Below are positions 1 through 8,256 of a DNA stretch of 64,000 bases, piece after piece (the first letter of the stretch is position 1; every line of letters begins with the position of its first letter). The position numbers and the translations under genes are program-made. This stretch comes from Nonomuraea sediminis (GTDB lineage: Bacteria > Actinomycetota > Actinomycetes > Streptosporangiales > Streptosporangiaceae): positions 1,550,001 through 1,614,000 of the forward strand of contig NZ_JAHDTI010000001.1 of the NCBI RefSeq assembly GCF_018531495.1. The letters run 5' to 3'. A model generated the notes under the pieces. It had not been told where the DNA came from. It saw nothing but the letters and a program-made list of their open reading frames with translations, and did not search any database.

Positions 1-2241
1 GTTCTGGCGCCACTGCTGGAAGTCGGCTGAGGTGGCGAAGTCCGCGAAATCTCCGAAATCCGGGTCGCGGGTGAGCACCTGATCGACGATGACGTACGCC
101 TGTGGGGCGTGGCCCATGGCGACCAGGATGCGTACCTTCGTGTCCCTGATGTAGTCGTACGCGGGCTCGGCGCTCACGGAGAGGGCACGATCGACGGCGT
201 CCAGCGCGCGATCGAGGTCACCGGCCTCCATCAGATGCCATGCGAGCGCGTTGCCCGCCCGGCGCTTGACCTCCTCCTGGAAAGCTCCCTCGTCGGTGTA
301 GTGCCAGATCAGGGCGGGCACCAAGGAAAGGGCCCGCTCGGCATGGCCGACGAGCCGGGCGACCATGGCGGAGCGGTCGTCCCCTGCCGTGTTGACCAGA
401 TGTCCGAGGGCGTCGACGAGGCCGTAGAGCGCGTAAAGGTGGTCGTAGTCGGAGAAGCACGCGCCGGGGACGCAGTGGGTGAGTGCCTTCTCGAACGCGG
501 TGACGGCCTCCGCTCGCTCACCGCGCCGCAGTGCCGCGGCACCGCTCTTCACCAGCGCGTGTACGGCCTGCCAGGTGGGATCGTCGACGTCGGCCTTCGT
601 CTCGACGGCGCGCAGGTCCATCCTGACCTCGGGGAAGGTGGCGCGAAGCCGGTCGAGAGTGGCCTTGCCGAGCTTGGTGTACTGAAGGTCGACATTCTCG
701 AGCCGCTCCAGCCTGAAGAACGATTCGGGCAGCTCGGTGAGCTCGTTGAAGGACAGGTCCAGGCACCGGAGCCCGGGCATGCGTGAGAAGGCGTCATCCG
801 GCAGAGCGGTAAAGGGAGGACGGTCGCCCCCGGTCTTCTCGTTCCACCGGTCGATCGCGAGCTGCTCCAGCGTGGTGATGGACCACACGCCGGCGAGCAG
901 GTCGCGGCTGGGCTCAGGCTGAAAGGTCCACGGAGTGTTGCCGCTGAGCCGGAGCACCCGCAGGCGTGGCAGCCGCGCCAGGTCGGGCAGCCGTTCCAGC
1001 GTGGCCGACAGCGACCCGCTCAGGTCGAGTTCCTCCAGCTCGGTGAGGCGCAGCAGGTCGTCGGGGATCGACGACAGCCATACGTGGCTCAGGCTGAGGG
1101 ACCTCAGACCGGTCAGGTGGGTGACGGGCAGTGGGAAGTCGACCTGGGCGTCGTACTCCCCCGGCTTCAGCCCGTACAGGTACAGCTCGCGCAGCTGAGG
1201 CAACCGGCCCAGTGCATCGGGAACCGGACACGTCAGGCGCTCCGCGCGCAGGATCTCCAGCCGGGAGAGGTCGCCGATCGAATCGGGAAGACTCTCGAAC
1301 TCGTTGCCCGAGATGTCGAGGACGCGCAGGTCGCTGAGCTTGCCGATCATCTCGGGCAGGCTGGTCAGCCGCATCCCGGCGACGTTGAGCTCCTCCAGCG
1401 ACGCGAACTCGCCGATGCGCTCGTCGAGTTCGCCGATGTCGTCGTTGCCCGAGAGGGAGAGCACGCGCAGATTGCGGAAGGCGAACAGCTGCTCGGGCAG
1501 CCGTCGCAGCTTGCGATCGGACAGGTCGAGCTCGGTGACCTCGTCGGCGCGACTCGACAGCGCCTCCAGCTCCTCGATCGCCGCCACATGACTCGGCCGC
1601 ACGCCCGCGCGCAGGATCGGCCGGCCTTCTCGCAGCGCTTCGCCGATCTTGTCCGTGTCCGGCGTGCCGTCCTCGCGGAGCAGGTCGGGCAGCACCACAC
1701 CAGACAGCTCGTCGTCGGTGAAGTCGACGGGGCAGCCGGTGCGATGGGGATCGGCCGCCAGCACCGCCTCCGGCTGACTGCCGAAGTGCATGTTGAAGTA
1801 GAGCGTGCTGACGATGATCTGGCCGCGGGTGCGGCCGAACACCGTCAGGAATCCGCCGTCGTCGCCGTATTTGCCCTGAATGCCGTTCTCGACGACCAGA
1901 TCACCCCGGACGACAACGCACGGGCAACCGGAAAGGATCACGTTGCGCGCCCGCAGGTCGCCGGTGACCAGCAGGAAGTTGCCGCCGCTCTCGTCCCACC
2001 AGGAGAGGTCGCCCTCCACTGTCAGGTCGCCGTCCACGATCACGTTGTACGGCACCCAGTCGACGTCGTCCTCCGGCTGCAGACCGCCCGCGACGCGCAG
2101 GCCGCCCGCGTAGAGGCGGATCTCCTGCTCGTCGGTGAACTCCTGATACGGATACTCGACATCGTCCGAGATGCCGAAGCGTTCCTCCGCCTCTTCGGCG
2201 CTGATGACGCGGTATCCCGGGGGCGAGACGATCTCAGTCAT
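1..2241 (-). CDS. Leucine-rich-repeat protein with N-terminal bactofilin-like beta-helix (C-terminus cut by window edge)
   Basis: The frame is open from an ATG at 2241 to base 1, at least 747 codons, and its stop lies outside the window. The protein begins MTEIVSPPGYRVISAEEAEE. Residues about 60-150 are short repeats such as VDGDLTVEGDL and VVRGDLVVENG, as in polymer-forming beta-helix proteins. Residues about 215-510 hold typical LRRs (LRVLSLSGN, LRVLDISGN, LRCLDLSFNELTELPESF). The C-terminal part from about 560 is alpha-helical with TPR-like spacing. No signal peptide or membrane segment is seen, so it is probably a cytoplasmic protein-interaction scaffold. Its function is unknown and it stands alone, back to back with the LysR gene's 3' end. 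Confidence 0.8.
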   Translation of the reverse strand, partial: MTEIVSPPGYRVISAEEAEERFGISDDVEYPYQEFTDEQEIRLYAGGLRVAGGLQPEDDVDWVPYNVIVDGDLTVEGDLSWWDESGGNFLLVTGDLRARNVILSGCPCVVVRGDLVVENGIQGKYGDDGGFLTVFGRTRGQIIVSTLYFNMHFGSQPEAVLAADPHRTGCPVDFTDDELSGVVLPDLLREDGTPDTDKIGEALREGRPILRAGVRPSHVAAIEELEALSSRADEVTELDLSDRKLRRLPEQLFAFRNLRVLSLSGNDDIGELDERIGEFASLEELNVAGMRLTSLPEMIGKLSDLRVLDISGNEFESLPDSIGDLSRLEILRAERLTCPVPDALGRLPQLRELYLYGLKPGEYDAQVDFPLPVTHLTGLRSLSLSHVWLSSIPDDLLRLTELEELDLSGSLSATLERLPDLARLPRLRVLRLSGNTPWTFQPEPSRDLLAGVWSITTLEQLAIDRWNEKTGGDRPPFTALPDDAFSRMPGLRCLDLSFNELTELPESFFRLERLENVDLQYTKLGKATLDRLRATFPEVRMDLRAVETKADVDDPTWQAVHALVKSGAAALRRGERAEAVTAFEKALTHCVPGACFSDYDHLYALYGLVDALGHLVNTAGDDRSAMVARLVGHAERALSLVPALIWHYTDEGAFQEEVKRRAGNALAWHLMEAGDLDRALDAVDRALSVSAEPAYDYIRDTKVRILVAMGHAPQAYVIVDQVLTRDPDFGDFADFATSADFQQWRQN

Positions 2242-2314
2242 GGGGGCGATGTTAGAGGGGCGCGCAGACATTCCCTGGCCCGTCCTGAGCTGATCGCCAG
2301 AACTCCATATCCGA

Positions 2315-3202
2315 TCATGACGCGGTACAGGCGGGGATGGTGGAGGCCGTCTGGAGAGCGGCGGAGACGGCTGGGTGCGCCTGGGTTCCGGCGCGGATCA
2401 CGGCCTCGATCGTGCGGCTCTTGCCGGGCAGCGGCAGGAGTGCGACCCCCGGTCGTGGACCGCACATCATCATCGGCAGGATGGTGACCCCCATCCCGGC
2501 AGCGACCAGCGCAAGCGCGGCCCTAAGGTCGTGGTAGGTGTGCTCGATGACCGGCGTGAAGCCGGCGCTCTGGCAGGCGTGCACGGTCACGTCCCGGCAG
2601 GCGCTCGGCGCCGGCGTGGTGATCCACCGGTGGTCGCGGAGCGCCGCGAGCCCGTCGATCGCGCGCAGTTCTTCCGGTACGGCCAGCATGAGCGGATCGT
2701 GGAAGAGCTTGTAGGCGAGCAGGCCCTTGGGCATCGGCATGCCCAGATGCGGATACCGGTAGGTCAGCGCCAGGTCGAGTTCTCGCTGCCTGAGCAGGGG
2801 CAACGACTGTTCCGGCTCGACCTCGACGATGCGCGGCCGCAGCCGCGGATGCGCGTCGGCCAACGCCGCGGCCAGCGGTGCGGCCAGCGTCTCCAGGCCG
2901 CTGGGCATGCAGCCGATCACCAGCTCGCCACTGACCTCGAGGTCGAACGCGCGTACTACGCCGCTCGCCTCCTCCAGCGCCGCGATCACGTGCTCGGACT
3001 GCGCGGCCAAGGCGGCGCCCGCGGCGGTGAGCCTTACGGAGCGGCCCTCACGGCGTAGCAGCGCGGCGCCTGCCTCCGTTTCGAGGGCTCGCAGCTGCTG
3101 GGAGACGGCGGAGGGTGTGATGTCGTGCACGTCTGCTACGGCGGTGACGGTGCCGTACTCGGCCAGGTCCCTGAGCAGCACCAGCCGCTTCACGTCAAGC
3201 AT
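2315..3202 (-). CDS. LysR-family transcriptional regulator
   Basis: The N-terminal winged helix-turn-helix (TAVADVHDITPSAVSQQLRA, residues about 20-40) and the C-terminal periplasmic-binding-protein-like effector domain (from about residue 90) are typical of LysR proteins, and the length of about 295 is normal. The ATG at 3202 (MLDVKRL) is preferred; a GTG two codons upstream at 3208 is possible. It is divergent from a small SDR gene 72 bases away, the classic arrangement for a LysR regulator and its target, so it probably controls that gene and itself. The inducer is not predictable from the sequence. Confidence 0.9.
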   Translation of the reverse strand: MLDVKRLVLLRDLAEYGTVTAVADVHDITPSAVSQQLRALETEAGAALLRREGRSVRLTAAGAALAAQSEHVIAALEEASGVVRAFDLEVSGELVIGCMPSGLETLAAPLAAALADAHPRLRPRIVEVEPEQSLPLLRQRELDLALTYRYPHLGMPMPKGLLAYKLFHDPLMLAVPEELRAIDGLAALRDHRWITTPAPSACRDVTVHACQSAGFTPVIEHTYHDLRAALALVAAGMGVTILPMMMCGPRPGVALLPLPGKSRTIEAVIRAGTQAHPAVSAALQTASTIPACTAS

Positions 3203-3274
3203 AAGCACATCTTAAAAGCATCTGAAGTAGAGGTAGCTGGACTTCACAACAGTCCCGCCGACAAGCTGGTGGGC

Positions 3275-3865
3275 ATGAGAATTCTGCTGGTGGGTGCGAC
3301 GGGAACCTTGGGTGGCAGCGTCCTGGAGGTCCTGCGCGGACGAGGACATGACGTCGTCACGGCATCACGCAAGGGCTCGGACGTACCGGTGGACATCACC
3401 CAAGCCGGGTCGATCCAGGAGATGTACGAGCAGGTGGGTACGGTGGACGCCCTCGCCTCGTGCGCCGGCAGCGTGCCGTGGCTGCCGTTCAGCGAGCTCA
3501 GCCGTCAGGACGTGCTGGACGGTATCGGCGGCAAGGTGCTCAGCCAGGTGGAGCTGGTGCGCCAGGGGCTGGCGCGGGTCACCGGTTCGTTCACGTTGAT
3601 CACCGGCGTGCTGGCCAGGGATCAGCTCCGTACCGGGACCGTGGCCGCCCTGGCCAACGGGGCCGTCGAGGCCTTCGTGCGGGCTGCCGCCATCGAGCTG
3701 ACCCAGCGGATCAACGCGGTGAGCCCGACCATCTTCACCGAGTCCGCCGACCACTACGGCGACCTGTTCGCCGGCTTCGAGCCCGTCCCTGTACGCCAGG
3801 CGGCGGGCGGGTACGTCCGCTCCATCGAGGGCCACCAGACCGGCCGGATCTACGAGATCGGCTGA
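3275..3865 (+). CDS. Short-chain dehydrogenase/reductase, short form
   Basis: This 196-residue protein starts MRILLVGATGTLGGSVLEVL, an N-terminal Rossmann fold with the GxxGxxG dinucleotide motif. It ends RIYEIG, like many short YP_-type SDRs of actinobacteria. The canonical YxxxK catalytic motif is not present; the matching stretch reads ALANGAVEAFVRAAAIEL. ATG 3275 is chosen because the Rossmann motif begins at once; the longer frame from 3125 overlaps the LysR gene. It is probably controlled by the divergent LysR protein. The NAD(P)-dependent substrate is unknown. Confidence 0.85.
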   Translation: MRILLVGATGTLGGSVLEVLRGRGHDVVTASRKGSDVPVDITQAGSIQEMYEQVGTVDALASCAGSVPWLPFSELSRQDVLDGIGGKVLSQVELVRQGLARVTGSFTLITGVLARDQLRTGTVAALANGAVEAFVRAAAIELTQRINAVSPTIFTESADHYGDLFAGFEPVPVRQAAGGYVRSIEGHQTGRIYEIG

Positions 3866-3967
3866 AGCGCCAGGCCAAGGAGACGGTGAAGGTCTCCGGC
3901 GGAGCTCAACCACCCTGAGCTCTGCCGTGGGCGGCAGGCAGTCGTTATGGAGATGACCCGAGGACGG

Positions 3968-4963
3968 TCAGAGGCGCCAGATGAGGACGGCAGCGGCGGC
4001 AGCGCCGAGCGTGCCGAGAACGAGCCCTCGGTGCTGCGAGAGCCAGAGCTGCGGGCTGCGGGCGTGCGCACGACGGTCGAACCCACCGTGCGCGCCGTAG
4101 TCGCGCGACTCGTCGGCGGGCTCCCACAGGTTGGCCACGCCGGTCGGCGATTTCTCGTCCGTTTGCTGCGAGCCGATGCCAGTCCTGGCGAGGTAGCGGT
4201 CGACCAGGGCAGGCGCGACGCGTTGGGCGAGCAGCGTGACGACGGTGGGCATGCCGACCCAGTACTCCTTGCGCTCAGGGTGCTCGGCAGCGAACGCGAG
4301 CGCCCTCGCCGCCACCTCCGGCTGGTAGATGGGCGGTACCGGCTGCGGGTGGCGCCGCAGCCGCGACAGCACCCAGTCGAACTGCGGCGTGTTGAGTGCC
4401 GGCAGCTGGACCATCGTGACGTGGATGCCGCTCCCCTCGGCCAGCAGCTCCGTGCGCAACGACTCGGTGAAGCCCTTGATCGCGTGCTTGGCGCCGCAGT
4501 AGGCGGACTGCAGCGGGATCGCCCGCTGCGACAGCGCCGATCCGGCCTGCACGATCGCGCCCCTGTCGCGCGGCCGCATGAGGTCGAGGGCCACCTTGGT
4601 CCCCCAGACGTACCCCAGGTACGTCACGGCGGTCGCGCGCTCGAACTCCCCCGGCTGGATGTCCTGAAATTTCGCGAAAACGGAGGAGAAGGCGACGTTG
4701 ATCCAGACGTCGATGGGTCCCAGATCCTCCTCGATCCGTTCGGCGACCTGCCGCATCTGGCCGTAGTCGGCCACGTCGGCCTCGTACACCAGGGCATCGC
4801 CGCCGGCGACGCCAACGTCGACCGCTGCCGCGCCCAGCCCCACCGTGCCCCTGGCAATGAGCGCGACACTCGCCCCGCGCTCGCCCAGCTCACGCACCAG
4901 CGCGCGGCCCACGCCGCCGCTGGCGCCGGTGACCACCACCACCTGCCCGCGAAGCCCGCTCAT
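3968..4963 (-). CDS. SDR family oxidoreductase with C-terminal membrane anchor
   Basis: The start is ATG 4963 (MSGLRGQVVVVTGASGGVG), preceded by a strong GGAGGAGA ribosome site; the longer frame to 5068 lacks support. TGASGGVG binds the cofactor and SAYCGAKHAIKGF supplies the Tyr and Lys of the active site. The usual NNAG segment reads INVAF, a departure from the family. After the SDR core there is a charged linker and then a hydrophobic end (VLGTLGAAAAAVLIWRL) that should anchor the protein to the membrane. It is 331 residues long and transcribed alone. Related proteins are annotated only as SDRs; the substrate is not known. Confidence 0.88.
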   Translation of the reverse strand: MSGLRGQVVVVTGASGGVGRALVRELGERGASVALIARGTVGLGAAAVDVGVAGGDALVYEADVADYGQMRQVAERIEEDLGPIDVWINVAFSSVFAKFQDIQPGEFERATAVTYLGYVWGTKVALDLMRPRDRGAIVQAGSALSQRAIPLQSAYCGAKHAIKGFTESLRTELLAEGSGIHVTMVQLPALNTPQFDWVLSRLRRHPQPVPPIYQPEVAARALAFAAEHPERKEYWVGMPTVVTLLAQRVAPALVDRYLARTGIGSQQTDEKSPTGVANLWEPADESRDYGAHGGFDRRAHARSPQLWLSQHRGLVLGTLGAAAAAVLIWRL

Positions 4964-5154
4964 CAGCCTGTCTCCTCCAATTCGCACATGGTTCACGCCT
5001 TCCCTGGCGCCTTGCGGCCTAACGTCTGAGCCGTTCGCCCTCAGGCTCAGCGCCACGCTCCGCACCACATCGCAAGCAGAAGCTCGGGATACCTTTGCTC
5101 GATCGGGATGGATATAGCCGTGCCTGGGAGGCTTGATCCGGGTAGCAAATCGGC

Positions 5155-5562
5155 GTGAAAAGCAATATTTCGGACAAAAGGGAGCTCTTGTCCGAGCGGT
5201 GCGACTGGTGTGGCGCGGTGATCAGGGATGGTTCGGAGCACTACAGCCTGGCCCCTGATCCCTCCTTGATCCTCTCAAGCGACCCTCGGCTCGGCGATCG
5301 TCTCCCGAATGCCTGCTCCAAGGAGCACCTGGCCGCCCTGTACGACCACTACCGGCGTCGCCCGTTCGTCCAGGAAGAACTCTGGGCCGGACGGATCGCC
5401 CGGGCCCTGGAGAACACCACAGGAGAGCTCACTGCCAAGGATCTGACAGATGCCACCGGGCTGAACCTTGAGCAGATCGAGCGCTGCCGGGCCTGGCTGG
5501 AAGCTCAGCTGTACCGCCACGCCGCCGCACCCGGAGGCGCGGCCTCGGACACCCGCCGATGA
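5155..5562 (+). CDS. Hypothetical protein with possible zinc-knuckle
   Basis: A 135-residue protein starting at GTG 5155. It has CDWC near residue 16 and an ACSKEH motif near residue 53, which together could bind one metal ion. A later helical part (LTAKDLTDATGLNLEQIE) resembles a small helix-turn-helix. No Shine-Dalgarno sequence is visible before the GTG, and TAGCAA lies 7 bases upstream, so it may be translated from a leaderless transcript. I do not recognise the family. Confidence 0.65.
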   Translation: MKSNISDKRELLSERCDWCGAVIRDGSEHYSLAPDPSLILSSDPRLGDRLPNACSKEHLAALYDHYRRRPFVQEELWAGRIARALENTTGELTAKDLTDATGLNLEQIERCRAWLEAQLYRHAAAPGGAASDTRR

Positions 5563-5599
5563 GTCCACGCTCCCGGCCTGCTCGCCGTACAGAGCGCTC

Positions 5600-6157
5600 T
5601 CACGCTGGAGAAGCTCCCCCTGAGCCCTCTGGATAACCGGTGCCCGGCAACGGCGGTGTGTCGCTGTCGGCCGGTCGCGTGTGGGGCTGGGCACTCGCGC
5701 CGGGAGTATTCGGGACATCGCCCCGCCAGGCGCCGGTCTCGCTGCCCCGGGACTCGATGAACTCCTTGAAGCGCCGCATATCGGCCTCGACGCGCATGCG
5801 GACCAGCTGGAGCCAGTCGCCGGCGACCTCGACGAAACCTTCGGGGTCGTAGACCATCTCGAGCGTGATCCGGGTGACGGTGTCGTCGAGACGGTGGAAG
5901 GTGACGACGCCTGAGTGCTTCGGCTTGTCCAGGGTGTGCCAGGCCACGCGCTTATCCGGATGCTGCTCTGTGATCTCGGTCTCGAACTCGCGCTTGACCC
6001 CGGCGATCTCCGCCCGCCACGCGGCGCGGGTGTCGGTGAGTTGCTTGACCGACTCCACCCCTTCCATGAATTCAGGGAACGTCTCGAACTGCGTCCACTG
6101 GTTGTAGGCCACGCTGATCGGGACCCGGACGTCTACGGAATACTCGATTGTGCTCAT
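5600..6157 (-). CDS. SRPBCC-fold (polyketide cyclase/dehydrase-like) protein
   Basis: The 185-residue protein starts MSTIEYSVDVRVPISVAYNQ. Residues 1-145 form the hydrophobic-pocket SRPBCC fold (FPEFMEGVESVKQL, then VTFHRLDDTVTRITLEM); the last 40 residues are Pro/Ser/Gly-rich and probably disordered. The YNQWTQFE motif is shared with the gas-vesicle-linked SRPBCC protein at 18123-19352, so the two are paralogues. A ligand or partner cannot be told from the sequence. Members of this subfamily occur in stress and gas vesicle loci of actinomycetes. Confidence 0.85.
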   Translation of the reverse strand: MSTIEYSVDVRVPISVAYNQWTQFETFPEFMEGVESVKQLTDTRAAWRAEIAGVKREFETEITEQHPDKRVAWHTLDKPKHSGVVTFHRLDDTVTRITLEMVYDPEGFVEVAGDWLQLVRMRVEADMRRFKEFIESRGSETGAWRGDVPNTPGASAQPHTRPADSDTPPLPGTGYPEGSGGASPA

Positions 6158-6298
6158 GGGAGCGTTCCCTGCCCACCTCGCCTCAGGGCTAACGCACGCA
6201 TCGAGTAAAGCAGTCTGTTGCCTGACATAATTTTCATGTATGCGAATTCAGGACTATCCTGTCACCAAGGCTCTCCGCCCGCATCCGGGGAGGTTCCC

Positions 6299-6376
6299 GT
6301 GACCATGAACAGTCCTTTCGCCACACCGGTACGGCCGGCGCCGACGTATCCAGCGACCGAGGCAGGTCTGCTGTGA
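6299..6376 (+). CDS. Short leader ORF overlapping the STAS gene
   Basis: A 25-codon frame starts at GTG 6299 (or ATG 6305: MNSPFATPVRPAPTYPA...) behind a GGGGAGG ribosome site. It ends with TGA at 6374-6376, overlapping the GTG of the STAS gene as GTGA. The strong ribosome site belongs to this short frame, so translation of the STAS protein may be coupled to it. The peptide is Pro/Ala-rich with no known family. It could instead be a 5' untranslated region. Confidence 0.4.
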   Translation: MTMNSPFATPVRPAPTYPATEAGLL

Positions 6377-6717
6377 TCCCGCGGCAGCGCGGTGCGAGCT
6401 CCAGGGAAGCCGTTCTCTATGCCGACCACCAACTGAGCATCACCTACGTCCCGAGCCCCCTCATCCGGTTGATCGGCGAGATCGACGTGACCAACCGCGC
6501 CGCGGTAGCCCGTACTCTCATCCAGGCATGCCGGAGCGATGAGCAGTTGATCGTGGATGTCCGGCTACTGGAATTCATCGACACCAGCGGCGTGTGCGTC
6601 CTGGACAACTTCTGCCGTGAGGGCTGGATTCGCCTGGTCAACGTGCAGCCGCAGCTCCACCGCCTCGGCTCGATTCTGCGCCTCACCTTCAAAGGCGCGG
6701 ACGCCGATCGGCCATGA
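6373..6717 (+). CDS. STAS-domain protein (anti-sigma-factor antagonist-like)
   Basis: The 114-residue protein contains a STAS fold: LIRLIGEIDVTNRAAVARTL, then LIVDVRLLEFIDTSGVCVLD, where the Asp-Thr-Ser-Gly stretch marks the loop phosphorylated in SpoIIAA/RsbV-type antagonists (Ser in DTSG). The start is GTG 6373, overlapping the short leader frame. By family it should bind an anti-sigma kinase and release a stress sigma factor, but no partner kinase or sigma gene lies next to it. Confidence 0.8.
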   Translation: MIPRQRGASSREAVLYADHQLSITYVPSPLIRLIGEIDVTNRAAVARTLIQACRSDEQLIVDVRLLEFIDTSGVCVLDNFCREGWIRLVNVQPQLHRLGSILRLTFKGADADRP

Positions 6718-6729
6718 GGGACGCCTGGG

Positions 6730-7146
6730 TCAGCTGCCTTCCTTGTTCTCCAACCCCACGGCGGCCCTCAGTTCGCGGATCTCGTCGTCGAGGCTGCGGT
6801 CGCCGCTGGTCTCGCTGAGGTGGGTCATGACCTGGGACAGGCCTTCCGCGATGGCGTTCAGCTTCTGCTGGGTGGCATGGTCGGAACGAGTCTGCGTGTT
6901 CTGCAACAGCGCCACCAGCAGGAACGTGACGATGGTCGTCAGGGTGTTGATGATGAGCTGCCAGGTGTCGATGCTGCCGACCAGGAAGTAGGAGGGCAGC
7001 CAGATCACCACCAGCAGCACGCAGAAGGCGAAGAACCAGGCCCGGGACACGAACCCGCCCGCCGCGGTGGCGAAACGATCAAAGAGCGAAAGGCCGGACC
7101 GCACGTCCGAAGGCATGGTCGGCGCTGGTCTTGTGGTTTCGGACAT
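6730..7146 (-). CDS. Low-affinity iron permease family protein
   Basis: About 138 residues from ATG 7146 (MSETTRPAPTM), chosen because GGAGG lies 4 bases before it; ATG 7149 is an alternative. Two membrane segments (WFFAFCVLLVVIWLPSYFLV and TIVTFLLVALLQN) around residues 38-85 and the LLQNTQTRSDHATQQKLNAI stretch are typical of the low-affinity iron permease family (Fet4-like bacterial half proteins). The C-terminus is amphipathic and helical. Iron transport is known only for the yeast member; the role of bacterial members is unclear. Confidence 0.8.
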   Translation of the reverse strand: MSETTRPAPTMPSDVRSGLSLFDRFATAAGGFVSRAWFFAFCVLLVVIWLPSYFLVGSIDTWQLIINTLTTIVTFLLVALLQNTQTRSDHATQQKLNAIAEGLSQVMTHLSETSGDRSLDDEIRELRAAVGLENKEGS

Positions 7147-7254
7147 CATTCCTCCAGCGATACGTCCGACCAGTGCCCTTGCCCTCTTCTGCCAAACCCG
7201 CGTGATCAACGAGCTCCTGGGACAGCCTCGTCGTCATCGACATCGCGGCGGTGT

Positions 7255-7491
7255 CTACCATTCGCTCAGCGGAAGGTCGACCCCCGCGTCACGATCGAAC
7301 ACCGTGACTCCGTCGACCACGCGGACGACCTGGATGCTGCCGGCGCGGCTCCGTCCGGCGAGGTTTCGCGCGGCCTGCCAGGCCCAGGCGGCATAGCGAT
7401 ACTCGGTTTCCAGCTGCTGGTCGGCTTCCCGCCACGACAACACGTAGCGGGCGGGTGGGGCCGGACTCCCGTGGGCTGTTGGATCGGACAC
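7255..7491 (-). CDS. Small hypothetical protein, 78 residues
   Basis: The frame starts at GTG 7491, with AAGGAGG about 11 bases upstream (spacer AAGCCGGTAGCC), and ends at TAG 7255. The protein begins VSDPTAHGSPAPPARYVLSW and contains READQQLETEYRYAAWAWQA, an aromatic helix, followed by a short beta-rich end. It lies 29 bases after the duplicated membrane protein gene and is probably the last gene of that operon. The family was not recognised. Confidence 0.6.
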   Translation of the reverse strand: MSDPTAHGSPAPPARYVLSWREADQQLETEYRYAAWAWQAARNLAGRSRAGSIQVVRVVDGVTVFDRDAGVDLPLSEW

Positions 7492-7520
7492 GGCTACCGG
7501 CTTCCTCCTTGCAGTCCAAG

Positions 7521-8174
7521 TCAGTTCTCGACGCCGGTGGCCGAGTGGGTGGCGCCGACGGGTTTGGACTCGGGGGAGCCGCTCTGCCGCAGGTAGATGG
7601 AGAACACCACCATGGACAGTACGGCCAGCAGCTCGGACTGCCAGTTCTGCAGGGTCCGGTTCCAGAAGTCCGCGGAGCTGACGTAGCCGCCCCAGCTGAC
7701 CGGATCCTGCAACTGGGCGAGGCGCTGGTTGTCGTAGGCGGTCGCGCCGGCCACGGACTGGGCCAGCCACGACAGCACGAAGATCGCGCCCATCAGCAGC
7801 CCGAGCGAGTTCGCGTACAGCCGGCGCCGCCAGCCGCGAGCCCGGGCCCATGCCGGACTCCCCCGCCCGGCACTCCCGTCGTGAGCTCCCTCCTCACCTT
7901 GGCGCTTCGACTCGGGCGAGCCCCGCTGCACCAGCCACACCGTGACCATGATGAACAGCAGGAACTGCAGGTACTCCGACTGCCAGTTCTCCGCCACGTC
8001 CACCGCGAAGTCGGAGGACGTCACGTAGTCCGTCCACGACACGGCCGCCCCGCCCTCGGCCAGCTGCCGCGCGTTGTGGTCCGCCAGCCCGGCCATCGAC
8101 TGCCCGGCCAGCGCCAGCAGGAACCCTGCCAGGAAGAACAGGCTGAGCGCGTTCTGCCTGATGAAGCGCCTCAT
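7521..8174 (-). CDS. Membrane protein with internally duplicated two-helix unit (DUF6766-like)
   Basis: The 217-residue protein starts at ATG 8174 (MRRFIRQNAL), which overlaps the stop of the preceding mini-ORF as ATGA. It consists of two clearly related halves. Residues about 3-88 include SWTDYVTSSDF and ENWQSEYLQFLLF and end RGSPESK. Residues about 118-206 include SWGGYVSSADF and QNWQSELLAVLSM and end SGSPESK. Each half has two hydrophobic segments, so four membrane helices in all. The resemblance to DUF6766 is from memory. No function is known. Confidence 0.8.
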   Translation of the reverse strand: MRRFIRQNALSLFFLAGFLLALAGQSMAGLADHNARQLAEGGAAVSWTDYVTSSDFAVDVAENWQSEYLQFLLFIMVTVWLVQRGSPESKRQGEEGAHDGSAGRGSPAWARARGWRRRLYANSLGLLMGAIFVLSWLAQSVAGATAYDNQRLAQLQDPVSWGGYVSSADFWNRTLQNWQSELLAVLSMVVFSIYLRQSGSPESKPVGATHSATGVEN

Positions 8175-8254
8175 CGGCCCAGCATCCCGATGGCGAGCAT
8201 GTACGCCAGCCCCACCCCGATGATGACCAGCGTCACTGTGAACATCACTTTCAC
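8171..8254 (-). CDS. Mini membrane protein, 27 residues
   Basis: A 28-codon frame runs from GTG 8254 to TGA 8171. It encodes VKVMFTVTLVIIGVGLAYML followed by AIGMLGR, a single membrane helix. Its stop overlaps the start of the duplicated membrane protein (ATGA) and it begins 2 bases after the stop of the lipoprotein gene. The tight packing and fully hydrophobic sequence support a real gene that annotation programs would miss because of its size. Confidence 0.6.
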   Translation of the reverse strand: MKVMFTVTLVIIGVGLAYMLAIGMLGR

Positions 8255-8256
8255 CG

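Noticed and set aside
1084..2487. 467-codon plus-strand open frame
   Set aside because: It lies opposite the LRR gene and runs into the LysR gene; no ribosome site or recognisable motif.
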